Made by a program: the position numbers and the translations under genes. From assembly GCF_905147365.1 (NCBI RefSeq), contig NC_056425.1, forward strand, positions 1,681,501 through 1,745,500: a stretch of 64,000 bases of DNA. The letters are read 5' to 3'. Below are positions 1-12,169 of the stretch, in pieces. The DNA comes from Aricia agestis. Taxonomy: Eukaryota > Arthropoda > Insecta > Lepidoptera > Lycaenidae. Position 1 is the first letter of the stretch, and each line of letters opens with the position of its first letter. A model generated the notes under the pieces. That model was given only the letters and a program-made list of their open reading frames with translations. It was not told where the DNA came from and ran no database searches.

Positions 1-3000
1 CGGGGCGGTGGCGGCGCACGGGCACGGGGCGCACGGTGGCCTTGAGCGTGAGGTTGCCGCGCACGGGCGCGCCGGACGTGTAGTTGGCCATCACGCGCCC
101 CGTGATGTACGCGTCGCTGTTGAACAGGAAAGCCGGCATTGTCACGTTCACCTGGGAACAAATAGCATCATTTATTTAGCTATATCTTAACAATAAGAAA
201 GAAATAAATATTTTTGAAGTGAAAACTTCCTTAGCGGCGTTGAGCACTTTTGTGGGATGGGTAAAAACTGTGAAACTCTGCGTCAAAACTGTGCGTCAGA
301 TTCTCGTGCTGATCGAAAAACCGTAAAACGGTTGGAGAGTAGTGTTGTAACATCGAAATCGATTAATCGAACGATCGTTTGTTTTTTTCGATTGTCGATA
401 TTTTTAATCGATTGTAATGGGTTTCGATTTTTTAAAAATCGATTTTCATAAAAAATGGGTTTAAAATTTAATCGATTGTAAGGGTTTCGATTAATTAAAA
501 AATCGATTTTGTAAAAATCGATTTTCATAAAAAATAGGTTAAATAAAAAATAATGCACAACTTTAATAATCAAGTTTTCACTTCTGCCGGCACTCTCAGA
601 GTGCAACCCGTCTTTTTTTAAATTCTAAATGAAACTCAACAGCTTTTTTCGGAGTGTCAACAAGACAATCATACAAACTTCTTTCGTTCTACCCTAGCTC
701 GTAAAGAAGAACTAGTGAAGGAGGAAATTGCAGCCGCTATCAAAACCTGAAACCTAACCTAATAAAAGTCTTTTAAATATGGTAAAGAAGTTTCAGTAGA
801 GTTAGTTTCCAGTGAAATAATCAAGAGTGTGATACTTTTATGACTACTTTTGTTTTTTTTTGGTAAAACTTACCTCGAACCGCGTCTGATAGTACTCCTC
901 AACCAGGAACTGTGCCTCTTCCACCTGTCCCATGGCCTCCACCCGAACCATCCATTCTCCAAACACTGGCTGGTCGGAGAGCTGGTACTGCAGACTTACG
1001 GTACCGAAGTTACTCTGTTAACGAATAGAGAAAATATTACTACTTGACGTGTCTAGATTATTGTTCGCATCAAAATCCGTTGAGTGGTTTTTAAGATTTG
1101 AGAAAGGAAACAAAGGGACATGAGGGAAAAAAGCGACTTTGTTTTAAAATATGTATAGAAGAAGTGCCATTGAAAAATGAAAACAATTAAAAAAAAAACG
1201 GTTTTTTTTCTATGAAGTTGTAACACGGGGTAAATAAGCGCCCTTCGCGTTGCACAGTGATAGCTAAACAAAAAGCCAACTGTTACATTTTTGGGCCATC
1301 GAAGCCGACAAAACATAACCTCCTTTTTGTACTCGGTTAAGAAAATTAGATTAGCATAGACATGTGACATACTATACAGCTTTTTTGAAATTGCATTCAC
1401 AATAGCTCCAATATACGACCGACGACGGTCAGATTGCGACAATTTAACTTGACACCTCAGTTGTATGCCGTTTGTTCGCGACAATAGATCATAATAGCGT
1501 GGTTAGCGTTGTATTGTGACAATATGGGCACAATACTCGCATTAGGTTCTGGCATTTCGGATCGTGTTGATCCTATTATGGCTCTACAAGTTGTAAATTG
1601 ACGGATGGTCGGATATTTGTTATTAGATTGATTTTGCAAACATATACTTGGTAATGTAATCTATACTCATTAGTACTTATTACAATCTCTATGTTGCATT
1701 AAAAAGTAAGATTTTTACAAGAGAGGCCTGCTTATAATATTATAATATATCAGTGTAAGATTGTAAGTAGTATTAGGCAATTTTATTTTTAAGTTGGAGC
1801 TGATAGACAGTTGAAAAAATATAATCGTAATACCCTCCACATGTAAAACCAATAACCATTCAAACAAGGAAAGTTATAATACATAATTCTAACAAAAGAA
1901 ACCAACTTCAAACCGTGTTTCCTTATCATTGTTGCTTCTTTCTAACCAAAAAATGATTCACAAACGGCGTACTAATCCGCCAACACACATAATGAAACAT
2001 AATCTATGGTCGAAATATGGAACCTAAGTCAGTTATTAACATAATATTACAAATTTATCAATAGTCTACAAAGTTTCCTGCGCAAGCGACCTATCTACTT
2101 CTCTCACCTGTCGGGACAGCCAGCGCTTCATGATGCGGCGGTTGGGGTCCAGGATGAAGACATCGACCGCACGCCCGAAAGCCTTCAGACCCGTGTTGAT
2201 AGGGATCACGCGGAAATGCACTGCAAGAGAAAAGTTAGTTATAACTTATGGGTTCGCAAAATGGTAACAATCAAACTGCACTAATTTCATTGTCCATGTT
2301 GTACCGTATACCTTTGCTATAGTTTAAGCGGGGATTCGAGGCGACAGCGGTCTTTAACCCCTGTAAAAGTTTAAGGTGTTTCGTTGTTTTCTATATGGAT
2401 TTGATTGACACTGGATTTATAGCCCTATTTTCCATGCTATTTTTTTATGAAATAAGGGGGCAAACGAGCAAACGGGTCGCCTGATGGATAGCAACTACCG
2501 TCGCCCATGGACACTCGCAACATCAGAAGAGCTGCAGGTGCGTTGCCGGCCTAAAATTCCATTTAAATGAATTTATAATAGTCCCTCTTTTAAGAGTTAA
2601 CAGAATACGATACGAGCATTTTGCAAATAGCTTCTAAAATATAAAGGTCAATGACCGCTGGTACCTGGACTCCACATTTTGACTATGCTACGGTAAACCA
2701 AACATACATTTTTATCAGTGGCGTGGGAGGACTGAGGGATTCCTCTGAAAAAGAACCAGCTCTGAAGCTCATTCTTAACATATCCAGCATTTTGGCTACT
2801 ATATGGTATATCAACGTAAGTCAGCAGTAATAGCCAATTTCAAAAGATGTGCCGCCACTAATTGGTGCGTCATTTAACTCACCCATCATAATTATCGCCT
2901 CGTAAGAGGTGGGGAAGGTGCATCTGGGTTAAATACTTTGCTGACACATTTGGCGTCGAACTCGAGAACGCCACAACTTGTCTAAATACCGATTGCTGCA

Positions 3001-6000
3001 ACTCTTCTCAAATATAGCTGACTAACTCAAATATCCAATACTAATACATAAGTATTATAAATGCGAAAGTCTGTCTGTCTTTCTGTTACCTCTTCAGTGT
3101 TTACGCACAAACCACTGAACCGATTTTGCTGAAAGGTATGGAGATATCTTGAGCCCCGGGAAAGGACATTTGAATTAGAATACTTTTTTAAATCCTTTTT
3201 TTTTTCGTTGGGGAAATGCATTTACGCATCCCCGGCGGTCTGGGGAGGGCCACCGGGGTATGTGGGAGTCCCCAGGGCGGCGCCCTGGCATACCCACTAA
3301 AACCCCAACGGTGTTCCTGCTCTTCCGTTTTAGGCAGAGCCACGGGAATACTTTTTATCCTGGAAAAATGTACGGTTCCCGTCCGATAAACTTGTTTGGC
3401 GCAACGGAGTTGCGGGCATCATCCTTCTTGATGTGTTGATCTAACGTAGTTCGTTCTTTGTTTCTGTAGTCAAAACCGTAGAAACTTTATACTGAAACAC
3501 GTCATTTCAATGGAAATTTTCTATGGAGCTTCGAGTTTTTTTCTAAATCAGAATTTCGACAAGAGATTTTATAATACTAAAAGTGACCTGTGTATCAATC
3601 GAATTATCACATTTTCGTATCCATTTATTTTACACTTAAGACTAAAGTCTAAACTATAGAATAATATACAAAACTATAGCCTATATCGTCATAATGTGGC
3701 ATTTTATTTGATTTTTCTCGGTCGAGGTCGTTTACCGCAAAGATCGGAAAGCCACCTTTAGACATATCTCGCAACTGGCCACTTTAGCCCTTTAGCCAAG
3801 ACCTTTTCTTTCTCGCTCCTTTAAAGAATCGCCTGAAGTTGACGTTCGACTCGTCTAATGTCAATTCCATACATTTTGATCGGCGATTCTATAAAGAAGC
3901 GATAAAGAAAACGTCTAAGCTGCAGGCTCTGGTATACTACATTATAGTAAAAGGTGTAATCAATCATCATCTAACACAGATGTGTTCCGGCCGAGTTACA
4001 AGTCTTACAACATGAGAGTTATAAATAAACATCTTGAGAACATCAATCAATGGGCTACTATTTTCAAACTGCAGGCTATCGTACTATTATTACGTGTTTC
4101 AAAACTACTAGTTTGCTTCTAGTGCAAAAGCGATGTCAAGATAAGAGCAATTTTATATCTATATTTATTTAATATGACTCCGTTGCGCCAAAATTTGTTT
4201 ATCGCGCCGAAACCGTACATTTTCCGTACATTAAAAAGTATCCTATGTCCTTTCCCGACACTCAAAGTATCTCCATGCCAAATTTCAGCAAAATCGGTTT
4301 AGCGGTTTGGGCGTGAAGAGGTAACAGACAGACAGACAGACACACTTTCGCATTTATATTATTAGTATAGATAGATATGAATTGGTCTGTTGCATTAAAA
4401 TATAATAGCTTTATTTTTCTGCCAGTAAAAACGGTATAGAGTAGTAAAGCATACAGTAGTCAGTAGTTCATACATTACTAGACTGTGTAATGATTAATGG
4501 CAGATTGCTTAAAATAATGTATGTAGATATTGAAAAGTATGAATATAAAGAAAGAGTAGACGCGATAGATAGTCAGATGGAGAGATGTTCGTCGTTAGAG
4601 GTGCTAAGACGTTCTGGTAGCAGAGTATGAATATTTTTTACTGTTCTCTGTGTCCACACAGAGGGACAGAAAGAGCGAAACTTTGTGAGTTCCTTGTATG
4701 AAGAAGTTATACTGAATGTACTTAACTGTAGTTACAACTTGACCAAGATAAGTTTGCACCTCGCGTGCACAATGCATCCCATTAACGGAAGGTGCAAACT
4801 AGCTTGGTCGAGTAAGAGCCAGTCCACACGGCGCGTTGCGTCGACGCAGCGCTGTCGTCGCTTTGTTTTACATACAAATAACCAAGGTGTTCACACGACG
4901 CGTCGTCGCAACGCACACATGACGGACAGCATCCCCCGAGACGAAGCGGGAGGGGGTGTTGACGTCAAGACTGCTTCGTAATAACGCTGCGGTGACGCAG
5001 CGCTATGTGGACAGGTTCTAACTATATTTTTTTGTTTTTAAAAACGAATGAATAGGCTCACTGTATAACCAAGTCATGCCGAAAATTCGGCAAGTATCCA
5101 CTAATTAACTATTAGTCTTATTTGTTCTCACTAAGAACTTTATAAAATTATTTTTAACAGATTTGAGCTCAGTTACATTGATATGCTAATTTCGCTAAAT
5201 CGTGAAAATTAGTAAACCATTTCCTTGTTGGTTGATATTTCTAATGAGGATAATGTCGTTGGCGCCTATTAATTGATTTGGCTCTATCATCATGGCAAAT
5301 TAATTAATTAATAGGCGCCAACGATTAACCAACTTCGATACATTGGTACCCAGTATCAACCTGGTAACTAGTATCACCCAAGAGTTGTCTTGCACACACA
5401 GGAACCCTATGGATGTGGCTTACGCCCTAAGCATAGTCTACACTCTACAGTAACATCTATTCATCGAAGGACGGAGTGCGATCTATAAAGCTAAAGAAAT
5501 ATACAGGAGCGAGAATACCTAAAACCGATCTAAATACCCTGCATCACGTACACACACAGGAGGAGAAAGTAGCCCAAACTAATACAGGCTACGGATCGGG
5601 AACGGGCTCTGGCGTCCTCACAATTCACGAATCTCAGGGATTAACGAGTCCTTCGGTGATCATCATACAGACCGAATCCCAAAAGCTGGCTATTCATGAC
5701 AGCTTGCCTCATGCAGTGCAGTGGTAGCCATAATATCTCGGCACACTTAGTACTAACGCCTGTGTCTATAACATTGATACTGATGGTCAGACGGACTCAT
5801 TGCACACTACATCAACTCAATGCCAACCCAACTGCATGGCATGGAAATGTAAGTTATATTGTTAGGACATAAGAGCAAAATTTGCCACCTCAAACCGCGT
5901 GGACAGCCAGTTGGTGACTAGCCGTCAACTAGATGTTCGCAAGTTAGTAAATTAACTCCTAAGTCACACTACATAGACTTAAAAATTCAATGCCAAACTG

Positions 6001-7813
6001 TGAGGTGGGTTGGCGTCAAGTCGAAGTAATGTGCGATGATCAAGTTATAAAAAAAATCCTTGGAGGTGTCAACCCATTTTATAATAGAATATAACACCAA
6101 AATGGCCACCAAGGACTGAAACCACCAAGTCCTTGGCGGTATAGTGAGGCTCAGTCTTCAGTGGTCAGAAATAAAATATCAGTTACAAAAAAATCTACTC
6201 ACCAGTCTGACTCTGCATATAAACAGGTTTGTCCATCTGTATGAATATTGTCATGAACCTTCTCGAGAATGTGAGCTGGGTCTCATTGACGAAAGCATGT
6301 CCCCCGAATGGGTCATCTAGGTACAGTCCCTCGACTCGAAGCTTGTAATCTCCAGGGACCGACGTCTCAGGGACCTTAGGGTTAATGTTGAAATAATGTC
6401 AATGTTATAAGGTTCATCCGTATTCATAAAGCATAACTTGGCACAGGCTTAGGCATTGTCTTTATTAATTGCATGCATGTTTTAAATATAATATAATATT
6501 ATGTTGTCCTCAAGTTCATTGAGCTAATTACTGTCTATTTCTTCTGGTATAAATAATATTCTTAATCTTTTCTGGCATTTGTGCTTAAAGCTTAATCAAA
6601 TTTTAGTGAAAAGGTAACAATAAAATGCATTCATTATTTATTCATATTATACTTAATAATAATTAATGCATTACTGTATCAGTCTGTCTATCCATCTTTT
6701 AACAATCATAACATTTATTAGTATGATTGTAATCATTGCAATTTTGTGACTTGTTGTTTTAAATTTGTAATAGAAGCAAATACCTTCATATTCAAAACTT
6801 CAGGCACTCCCTCCTTAACTCTCCCACTGACATCGGCAATCTCCACACCGTTACATGAGATGGAAGCCCTGATGGTGGTCTGCAGTCTCGCACGCAGGAT
6901 GTTAGTGGATATTTTGTATACTTGGCCTGGACGGATCATTCGGGATGCTACTATAAAGTATGTCCTAAAACAGAAATATAACAATAATATCCTTTACCGT
7001 AAAAACTAACTTAATATGATTGGGTTTATAATCGTAAAACTCACAGTTATCTTTAGTAATTTAATAATGTAATGAGTAATGTGTTAAACATTATTGTAGT
7101 TTCAATCATGCAACATCTATTAAAACAGTCACTAAGCAGGTGAGAACTTTCAGACCTTTATTTCAGAACAAATATAGCCCATATTAGAATAAATGCCAAT
7201 TTTCAAAATCACAACTCTACCTGATTCTTGTAAAAACCTTGCAATGTTGACAATTATTTTGATTGATTAAAATAGTTACAATAGTTACAACACTAAAGAA
7301 GATCTTCTTGCAATATTCTTTAAAAATATAACATGAAAGGTTGTCTTCTTTATGAAAGACAACCTTTTGCACTTGAACAGTAATTTCCACTAAGAATCTA
7401 CAGTACAATCAATAGCGTATTTAGATAACTTACGCTTCATTGATGATAACACTGTCATGTTCCAGTTCCCCTCTCACGGCTGTATTGTATGATCTGTTCA
7501 CATCCCATGGGTTTGCCCCATTAGCTGCCGTTTCAGGGTTGTAAGGATTGGGATTGTACACCGGTTCGTTCCTATCGTAGTCATTCCGCTGGTCGTTGTA
7601 AGGGTTTCGGTTTCGGTCGTACTGGTTTATATCATATTGGTTCTGGTACCTCCGATTTGGATCGTACGGGTTGTCGTATTTGGGATCGTTGGTCCCCGGG
7701 TACTCGTTTGGTAAACTCGTGTCGGTATTGTACGTTGGAACCGCATACTCTTGCGTATAACATGTTCGAAGTATACCAAATATTGATATCGTTAAAATAA
7801 CCTTATACTTCAT
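1..7813 (-). CDS. Alpha-2-macroglobulin/CD109 (Mcr-like) protein, N-terminal part, six exons
   Basis: Six minus-strand exons join in frame: 7434-7813, 6784-6964, 6203-6374, 2108-2220, 874-1014 and 1-152 (cut by the window edge), about 379 residues. Each junction has AG/GT signals, and the exon 1 donor is GTAAGT. The start gives a signal peptide (MKYKVILTISIFGILRTCYT), then a Tyr/Asn/Asp/Pro-rich low-complexity stretch to about residue 120. The macroglobulin fold follows: YFIVASRMIRPGQVYKI, then TIFIQMDKPVYMQSQ, then HFRVIPINTGLKAF with DVFILDPNRRIMKRWLSRQ, then FGEWMVRVEAMG and VTMPAFLFNSDAYITGRV. These are MG1-MG3 hallmarks of the A2M/TEP/CD109 family. The family are large secreted or membrane-linked proteins in innate defence and, for Drosophila Mcr, septate junctions. 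The thioester/bait region lies outside the window, so TEP versus CD109 versus Mcr is undecided; the long N-terminal linker makes me prefer CD109/Mcr. Confidence 0.85.
216..584. repeat. MITE-like element with AATCGAT-rich tandem core, in intron 5 of the A2M-like gene
   Basis: GAAGTGAAAACT at 216-227 recurs inverted at 573-584. Between them, about 406-545 holds two diverged direct copies of a roughly 65-70 bp unit, each with several ATCGAT/AATCGATT motifs and a shared CGATTTTCATAAAAAA stretch. Confidence 0.55.
1053..2105. other. Intron 4 of the A2M-like gene, no recognised feature
   Basis: AT-rich intronic sequence between exons at 2108-2220 and 874-1014. A 143-codon minus-strand open frame (1053-1484) has no recognisable domain and lies wholly inside the intron. 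I see no element with clear ends. Confidence 0.5.
2441..2552 (-). mobile_element. SINE-like family, 5'-truncated copy
   Basis: This is the shortest of seven copies of a family also found at 15899, 26858, 29550, 46311, 50444 and 61955. It reads from the A-rich tail (poly-T at 2441 on the plus strand) through the conserved 3' part with GGCAAACGAGCAAACGGGT and GTCGCCCATGGACACTCGCA, and stops at GTTGCCGGCC. Confidence 0.75.
3030..4380. mobile_element. Composite of truncated non-LTR retroposon tails in inverted arrangement
   Basis: The left piece (3040-3190) has AAATGCGAAAGTCTGTCTG and the right piece (4190-4380) its inverted counterpart, ending in CTTTCGCATTTATATTATTA. Both contain the phrase around AACCGATTTTGCTGAAA or its complement. 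This family recurs at 54640-54800 and 57805-58065. Between them, 3196-3345 looks like the 3' end of another minus-strand retroelement: a poly-T run at 3196 followed by GGGGAAATGCATTTACGCAT and a GC-rich block. Assignment to RTE or CR1 type is a guess. Confidence 0.5.
3755..3945. repeat. MITE copy related to the element at 53709-53947
   Basis: The block shares GATCGGCGATTCTATAAAGAA and the following GCGATAAAGAAAA with the 53.7-kb element, and its left half (CTCCTTTAAAGAATCGCC) is the inverted counterpart. The ends are less clear than in the other copy. It lies in intron 3 of the A2M-like gene. Confidence 0.5.
4741..4809. repeat. Short imperfect hairpin
   Basis: GACCAAG then TTTGCACCT on the left pairs with AGGTGCAAA then CTTGGTC on the right, with a small internal bulge. 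It abuts the MITE at 4815. Confidence 0.5.
4815..5019. mobile_element. Foldback MITE in intron 3 of the A2M-like gene
   Basis: The ends AGAGCCAGTCCACACGGCGC and AGAACCTGTCCACATAGCGC (the latter read on the minus strand) form imperfect terminal inverted repeats. The element is GC-rich against AT-rich flanks. Bases TAA lie just outside the left end and the right end runs into TTCTAAC. Confidence 0.6.
5257..5323. repeat. Perfect 18-bp-arm inverted repeat
   Basis: CGTTGGCGCCTATTAATT at 5257-5274 is exactly complementary to 5306-5323, with a 31-nt AT-rich spacer. It lies in intron 3 of the A2M-like gene. Confidence 0.7.
7336..7367. repeat. Small perfect hairpin in intron 1 of the A2M-like gene
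   Basis: AAAGGTTGTCTT and its exact complement AAGACAACCTTT are separated by about 8 nt. It lies a little upstream (on the plus strand) of the exon 1 donor. No function is evident. Confidence 0.5.
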
Positions 7814-8359
7814 AATTCAGTCTTTTCATAAAAGGAGCCTGCAATACATACTTTCATTGAATTAAATACAACTTTTAACACGTAATAACAAAGGAATTTG
7901 GTGGAAATGCGACTGGTTTTTGAACCGAGAATCGAACTTCAAGATGTAAACTTTTCGGTGAAGCTAACTAAAAGTGACGTAAAGCTGTGTTTTTATATTT
8001 CCAAAGAGACCGGGAAATATTATCCTGGACAGGATTAACCTATATTTTAATTTAATATTAAGCTTTGATACATAACCTGAAGTTAACGCCCATGAAGACG
8101 TATTGTTTCCAACAGTGTTCCTCCGCACAAAAACATGTAAACAATACAATTCACTTTGATTTTGTAAATTTGCACTAATTTCACACAAAGTTTCTTGAAC
8201 TTATCCTAATAAATACTAAAATAAATGTTGTTTTTGATATAAACAAATCCGTTACAACCTCCCATTACTCACTTCATACACAAATCGCAGTAGGCTCAAC
8301 CAACCAAAGCAAAATCGCCGTCCGCGCAATCGCACCACGCCCGGCGAGTCGGCGACAGC

Positions 8360-9429
8360 CTGTGTTGCCACACCAAATTTTAGAAAATCAGTAGAAGTCA
8401 TTCCAAAAATTGGTAGAATTAGGTAGACGTTAGAATCAAATATTGGTAGATCTACCACCCTCATATCAGTAAATTTTGTAGAATAAAAAATGCGAGTATA
8501 ACCATAGAGTTTTATTGATGGTGTTTAATTTTATTGGTTGTTGTGTTGGCACTCGGCTCTTCGTTCCTTGAAATTGAAATGAACCTCTTCGTATGAAGCA
8601 AACACTGACCTCTATTATACAAGTACGCTGGACGATACCCACCTGCTTTTTGTGCCTATTTGAAGCGGAATTAGCGCCCCCAATGCCGGGTAGGAGAATT
8701 AAATCTGACGTCAATTGAAAATGGCCGATATTCGTAATTGGTTGTCATCAGTCATCCTATCATATATCATAGTCATCATAAGTTCCAAGTCCTCTCACTA
8801 CTGCTATCAGCGACAATATGGCGACTTTCAAACGTCATTTTTACGTCAGATTTTGTTCTCTTCCCCCGCATTGGGGGCGCTGATTCCGCTTCAAATAGAT
8901 ACAAAAAATAGCTGTCATTTCAAAGGGTATCATAAGTCCAGCGTGTCAGTCACGTAGTATCCCTTAGTAGTCTGTGGTGTCAGTGCTGAGTCGGTTTCTC
9001 TGTCATATGTTTAAATTGTTGACAAAGGAGAACAGTCTCTCAACTAGCTCTCAACATATGCACTGCTATGTGGAAGTGCAAGTAATTGTCTCACAAATCC
9101 ACAAAGCAGGGGAAACATTGGGGACTGGTCTCCTTTTTTATTGTTGCAACATGTTTACAGAAGACTTCGGGCTCAGGAACAGCTGCAGCTAGTGTAGTAG
9201 CGGTCTGATTTTTTCTTAAATCATAATTGCTGTCAAGGAAGTATTTTGCCAAGACGACTCAATGTACCAAAATGCTATCCGAGGAGTCTGTAACGTTTAT
9301 TATTTGTATGTGAACAATGACATGTTGAAATTTGAAAAATAGGTAGATTTGATACCGAAGTTGGTAGATAGGTAGAAGGGAGGTGAAATAGGTAGATCTA
9401 CCATAAAGTTGGTAGATGTGACAACACTG
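8360..9429. mobile_element. hAT-like non-autonomous element with a nested foldback
   Basis: The left end reads CTGTGTTGCCACACC; the right end, on the minus strand, reads CAGTGTTGTCACATC. Both ends carry repeated GGTAGAT/ATCTACC words just inside. GCGACAGC before the left end and CCGACAGC shortly after the right end may be a decayed 8-bp target duplication. A second foldback, about 8610-8957, sits inside: GAAGCGGAATTAGCGCCCCC near 8660 is mirrored at 8875-8895 and the pairing continues outward with gaps. Confidence 0.6.
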
Positions 9430-9723
9430 GGCCGACAGCTCCAGCCAGAGCTCCAGCTCCGTGAGTAATTTGTATTCTGTGGAGTGTGGACATGAATAGT
9501 GATGCGTTCATCATCGAAAGACGAAAAGTAAAAAAATCGATTCCTTTGTAATCGATTTTTTTATTCCTAAATAAAAACAAATGTTTTGATTGGATGGATC
9601 ATGGATTTAAAAAATAATTTTCAACACGACTTTCAAGATTCACGACGCGACGACCGCGACTTTGAATTTTTTTGCCGATGGGCGTGAATTTTCAGATTGA
9701 CTTCACGCGGGCGGCGGGCCACT

Positions 9724-9778
9724 GAATAGCTTACTGAGCAGCTGTACTCAATGAGTACAGCTGCTCAGTAAGTTATTC
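9724..9778. repeat. 27-bp-arm hairpin
   Basis: Left arm 9724-9750 pairs with right arm 9752-9778 around a single base, with one mismatch. The core is CTTACTGAGCAGCTGTACTC. Confidence 0.75.
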
Positions 9779-9884
9779 AAGCAACAACCATATTATCAGT
9801 TTGCCACGAATTGCTATTTGCTAACACTGGATCTGGTACCCGTAAAATGATGCCGGATCCGCCGGATTACCGGACCCGGTTTTC

Positions 9885-10132
9885 CGGATTGCAATCCCTA
9901 GCCGGGACTTTGTGGCCCGCGTGATGTTAGCCATTTTGAAATTAACGCCCACCGGCAAAATAACGTAAAGTCATATTACTATGGTAAATTAGTCATCGTG
10001 AAAATCGTGAATTTTTATTTTCACTTCTAAATCGTTAATTTTGAAGAACGTTATTTTTTAAACCTAAAAATTTTAGTTGCGGCAAAACATGTTTGTGGCC
10101 CGCATGAAAAAAAGGTTGGGGACCACTGATTT
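9885..10132. mobile_element. Degenerate hAT-like element fragment
   Basis: The right end reads, on the minus strand, CAGTGGTCCCCAACCTTTTT, a typical hAT-like terminus. GTGGCCCGC occurs near both sides, and an AAGAACGTTATTTT stretch has an inverted match near 59890. The left boundary is uncertain; a CCGGAT-rich stretch before it (about 9838-9900) resembles 36630-36725. Confidence 0.45.
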
Positions 10133-10282
10133 AAAGCCTTGTCGCACAGCGCACTAGGTAGGACTAAAGTCTTGCAGGTTTTGTACCCACAATTATTCGT
10201 ACTAGCCTAAACTCCCCTCTAGAAAGTTAAGGGACCATAATAATTCTCCAACAACTTCTTAACATCTTACCTCTTTTTATTA

Positions 10283-10472
10283 AGGCTGCGTTTCCACCAG
10301 AGCTGAGCGGAGCAACACATCGAGGAATGTGTTTTTGAGAACCAATAGCATCGCCGCGCTGAGCGATGTCATGGCAAAGTCATGTCAATGAAGCGATTTT
10401 ATTGGTTTTCAAAAACACATTCCTCGCAGAGTCGCAACACAGCTCCTCTCAGCTCTGGTGGAAAGGCAGCCT
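10283..10472. mobile_element. Foldback MITE
   Basis: Arms of about 70-80 bp: AGGCTGCGTTTCCACCAGAG on the left, AGGCTGCCTTTCCACCAGAG on the minus strand from the right end, continuing through GGAATGTGTTTTTG and AACCAATA. A partial relative lies at 14741-14795. The flanks are TTA on the left and AAA on the right. Confidence 0.7.
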
Positions 10473-11507
10473 AAATCCTTTCCTAAATCAATACTTACTG
10501 AGTACATCACACTGCTCCAGTTCCATATTTCTGGATGGTTTGCTACTCCAAGGTTCCATGACACAAATAAATATGTACTATTACAGATATGGATACGTAT
10601 CTTTGTAGTTTAAACCTGTTGCTTAACGACCATTAGCGTAGGGTTGCTAGGTCGCTAAACCGAAAAGCTGAACAAAGCAGCCAGCTTGGCCGGACATTTG
10701 TACAAAGAAGTCCTGCAATCAAATACTATACTTAAAATCTGAAATCTTAGTGTAGGAATATGTTCGTAATTTTCAGTTTTATTTTACATTTTATTAGGTG
10801 TAAAACCCTCTAAAATTAGTAGATTTTCATATAAAAATATTGATTCAAAGCTTTACAAAAGCCGTGTCCGACTTTATCTGGACGCCTGGCAACCCTACTT
10901 CCGTGCAAACTGCGCTTTGCCCGGTCATTGAAGAAATATTGTTTTCACGCTCTATCACATACTTGCAAAAACGTGAGTGAAAGAGATAAGCGATTACAGG
11001 TAAAATAATTATTCCAAGAGTTAGGTGACTGGGCTATAGAAGGGCTAATTCCCGATTCCACGCTTTTCATTTACTTTATTCTTGAAACAAAGGATATCCT
11101 CTTCCTATGTGGGATATTAGATATTATAGCATTTCCGAGATGATCAGTGTATCCTCTTTACATTTCTAGTCTATTTGCGTTAAGAAGGCAGTGAATTGTG
11201 TGAACAAATGTCAAGAAACTAATAATACTAAAATTGCACATCTAATACAAATAGACTAAAAACGTTAAATAAAGTCTTATTTTTAATTTTACTTCCTCCG
11301 ATCACAAACTATTTCAAATTCCAATACAAAGTAATAATGGCCTGATAATTTGTTTTTAACTACTCCCTTATGATTTACAATGATTTTGTAAAAAAAATAT
11401 ATCCTGTGCGCATACTAATGTAAAATACAATAAACAAAAGGTGGCATGTGCAAGATCTAACTACATGTGAGGAATGAGGGAAGACCGTGTAGAAATAAGG
11501 CAAGATT

Positions 11508-11513
11508 TTTATT
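11508..11513 (-). terminator. Candidate polyadenylation signal for CNBP
   Basis: AATAAA on the minus strand, about 660 bases past the CNBP stop codon. It is the clearest such hexamer I noticed downstream, but no cleavage site or cDNA supports it. Confidence 0.25.
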
Positions 11514-12169
11514 ATTTTCATCTCCCACTGAAAGCTGATATCTTTACAAGTACATAGGCACATTGACAGGGATAACCAAATAAAAAATATAGTGATTGAT
11601 TATTTTCTAATTAAACACTGAATTCTCCACAAGTCAGCAGGACCTCATAAACAAAGGAACTGATAAATAAAACAAATGAAATTATCACAACAGTTCAGGA
11701 TATAGTGAGACTCGGACCGCAGTACTACAGGATGAGCGACGTCTACATTTCATATCGTAACGGACAACGTCAGGGGTTCCGATTGTTCCGGGGCCTCCCA
11801 ACATTCTTCATTGAAAACTCACGATACACCAGTATCCCAATTTATCTTTTGACAAATAAATCTGTACAAAATATATTAAATATATAATCTGTAACGCTAC
11901 CTTACCACATCAAATAGTTTCTTCTCCCACAATTAAATGATTTAAAAACACAACTCTTCACGTGCAAGAACAAACATTAACCTATCGCGCGGCTCGCGGC
12001 GGGCGACTCGAGCGAGTCATTTTAAATCATACTCCTCAGTCCATCGAGAATACCGTCTACTCCTGTCATAGTTTTCGTACAGTCTATGGTGTTCGTCCTA
12101 TCGTCCTTTGCTTACAGTCCGTGCGTGGCATATACATATGATCGGTGATGAGAACGGACGGGGCTCGTG

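Noticed and set aside
1053..1484. 143-codon minus-strand open frame in A2M-like intron 4
   Set aside because: No recognisable domain, low-complexity hydrophobic composition, wholly inside an intron of a well-supported gene on the same strand.
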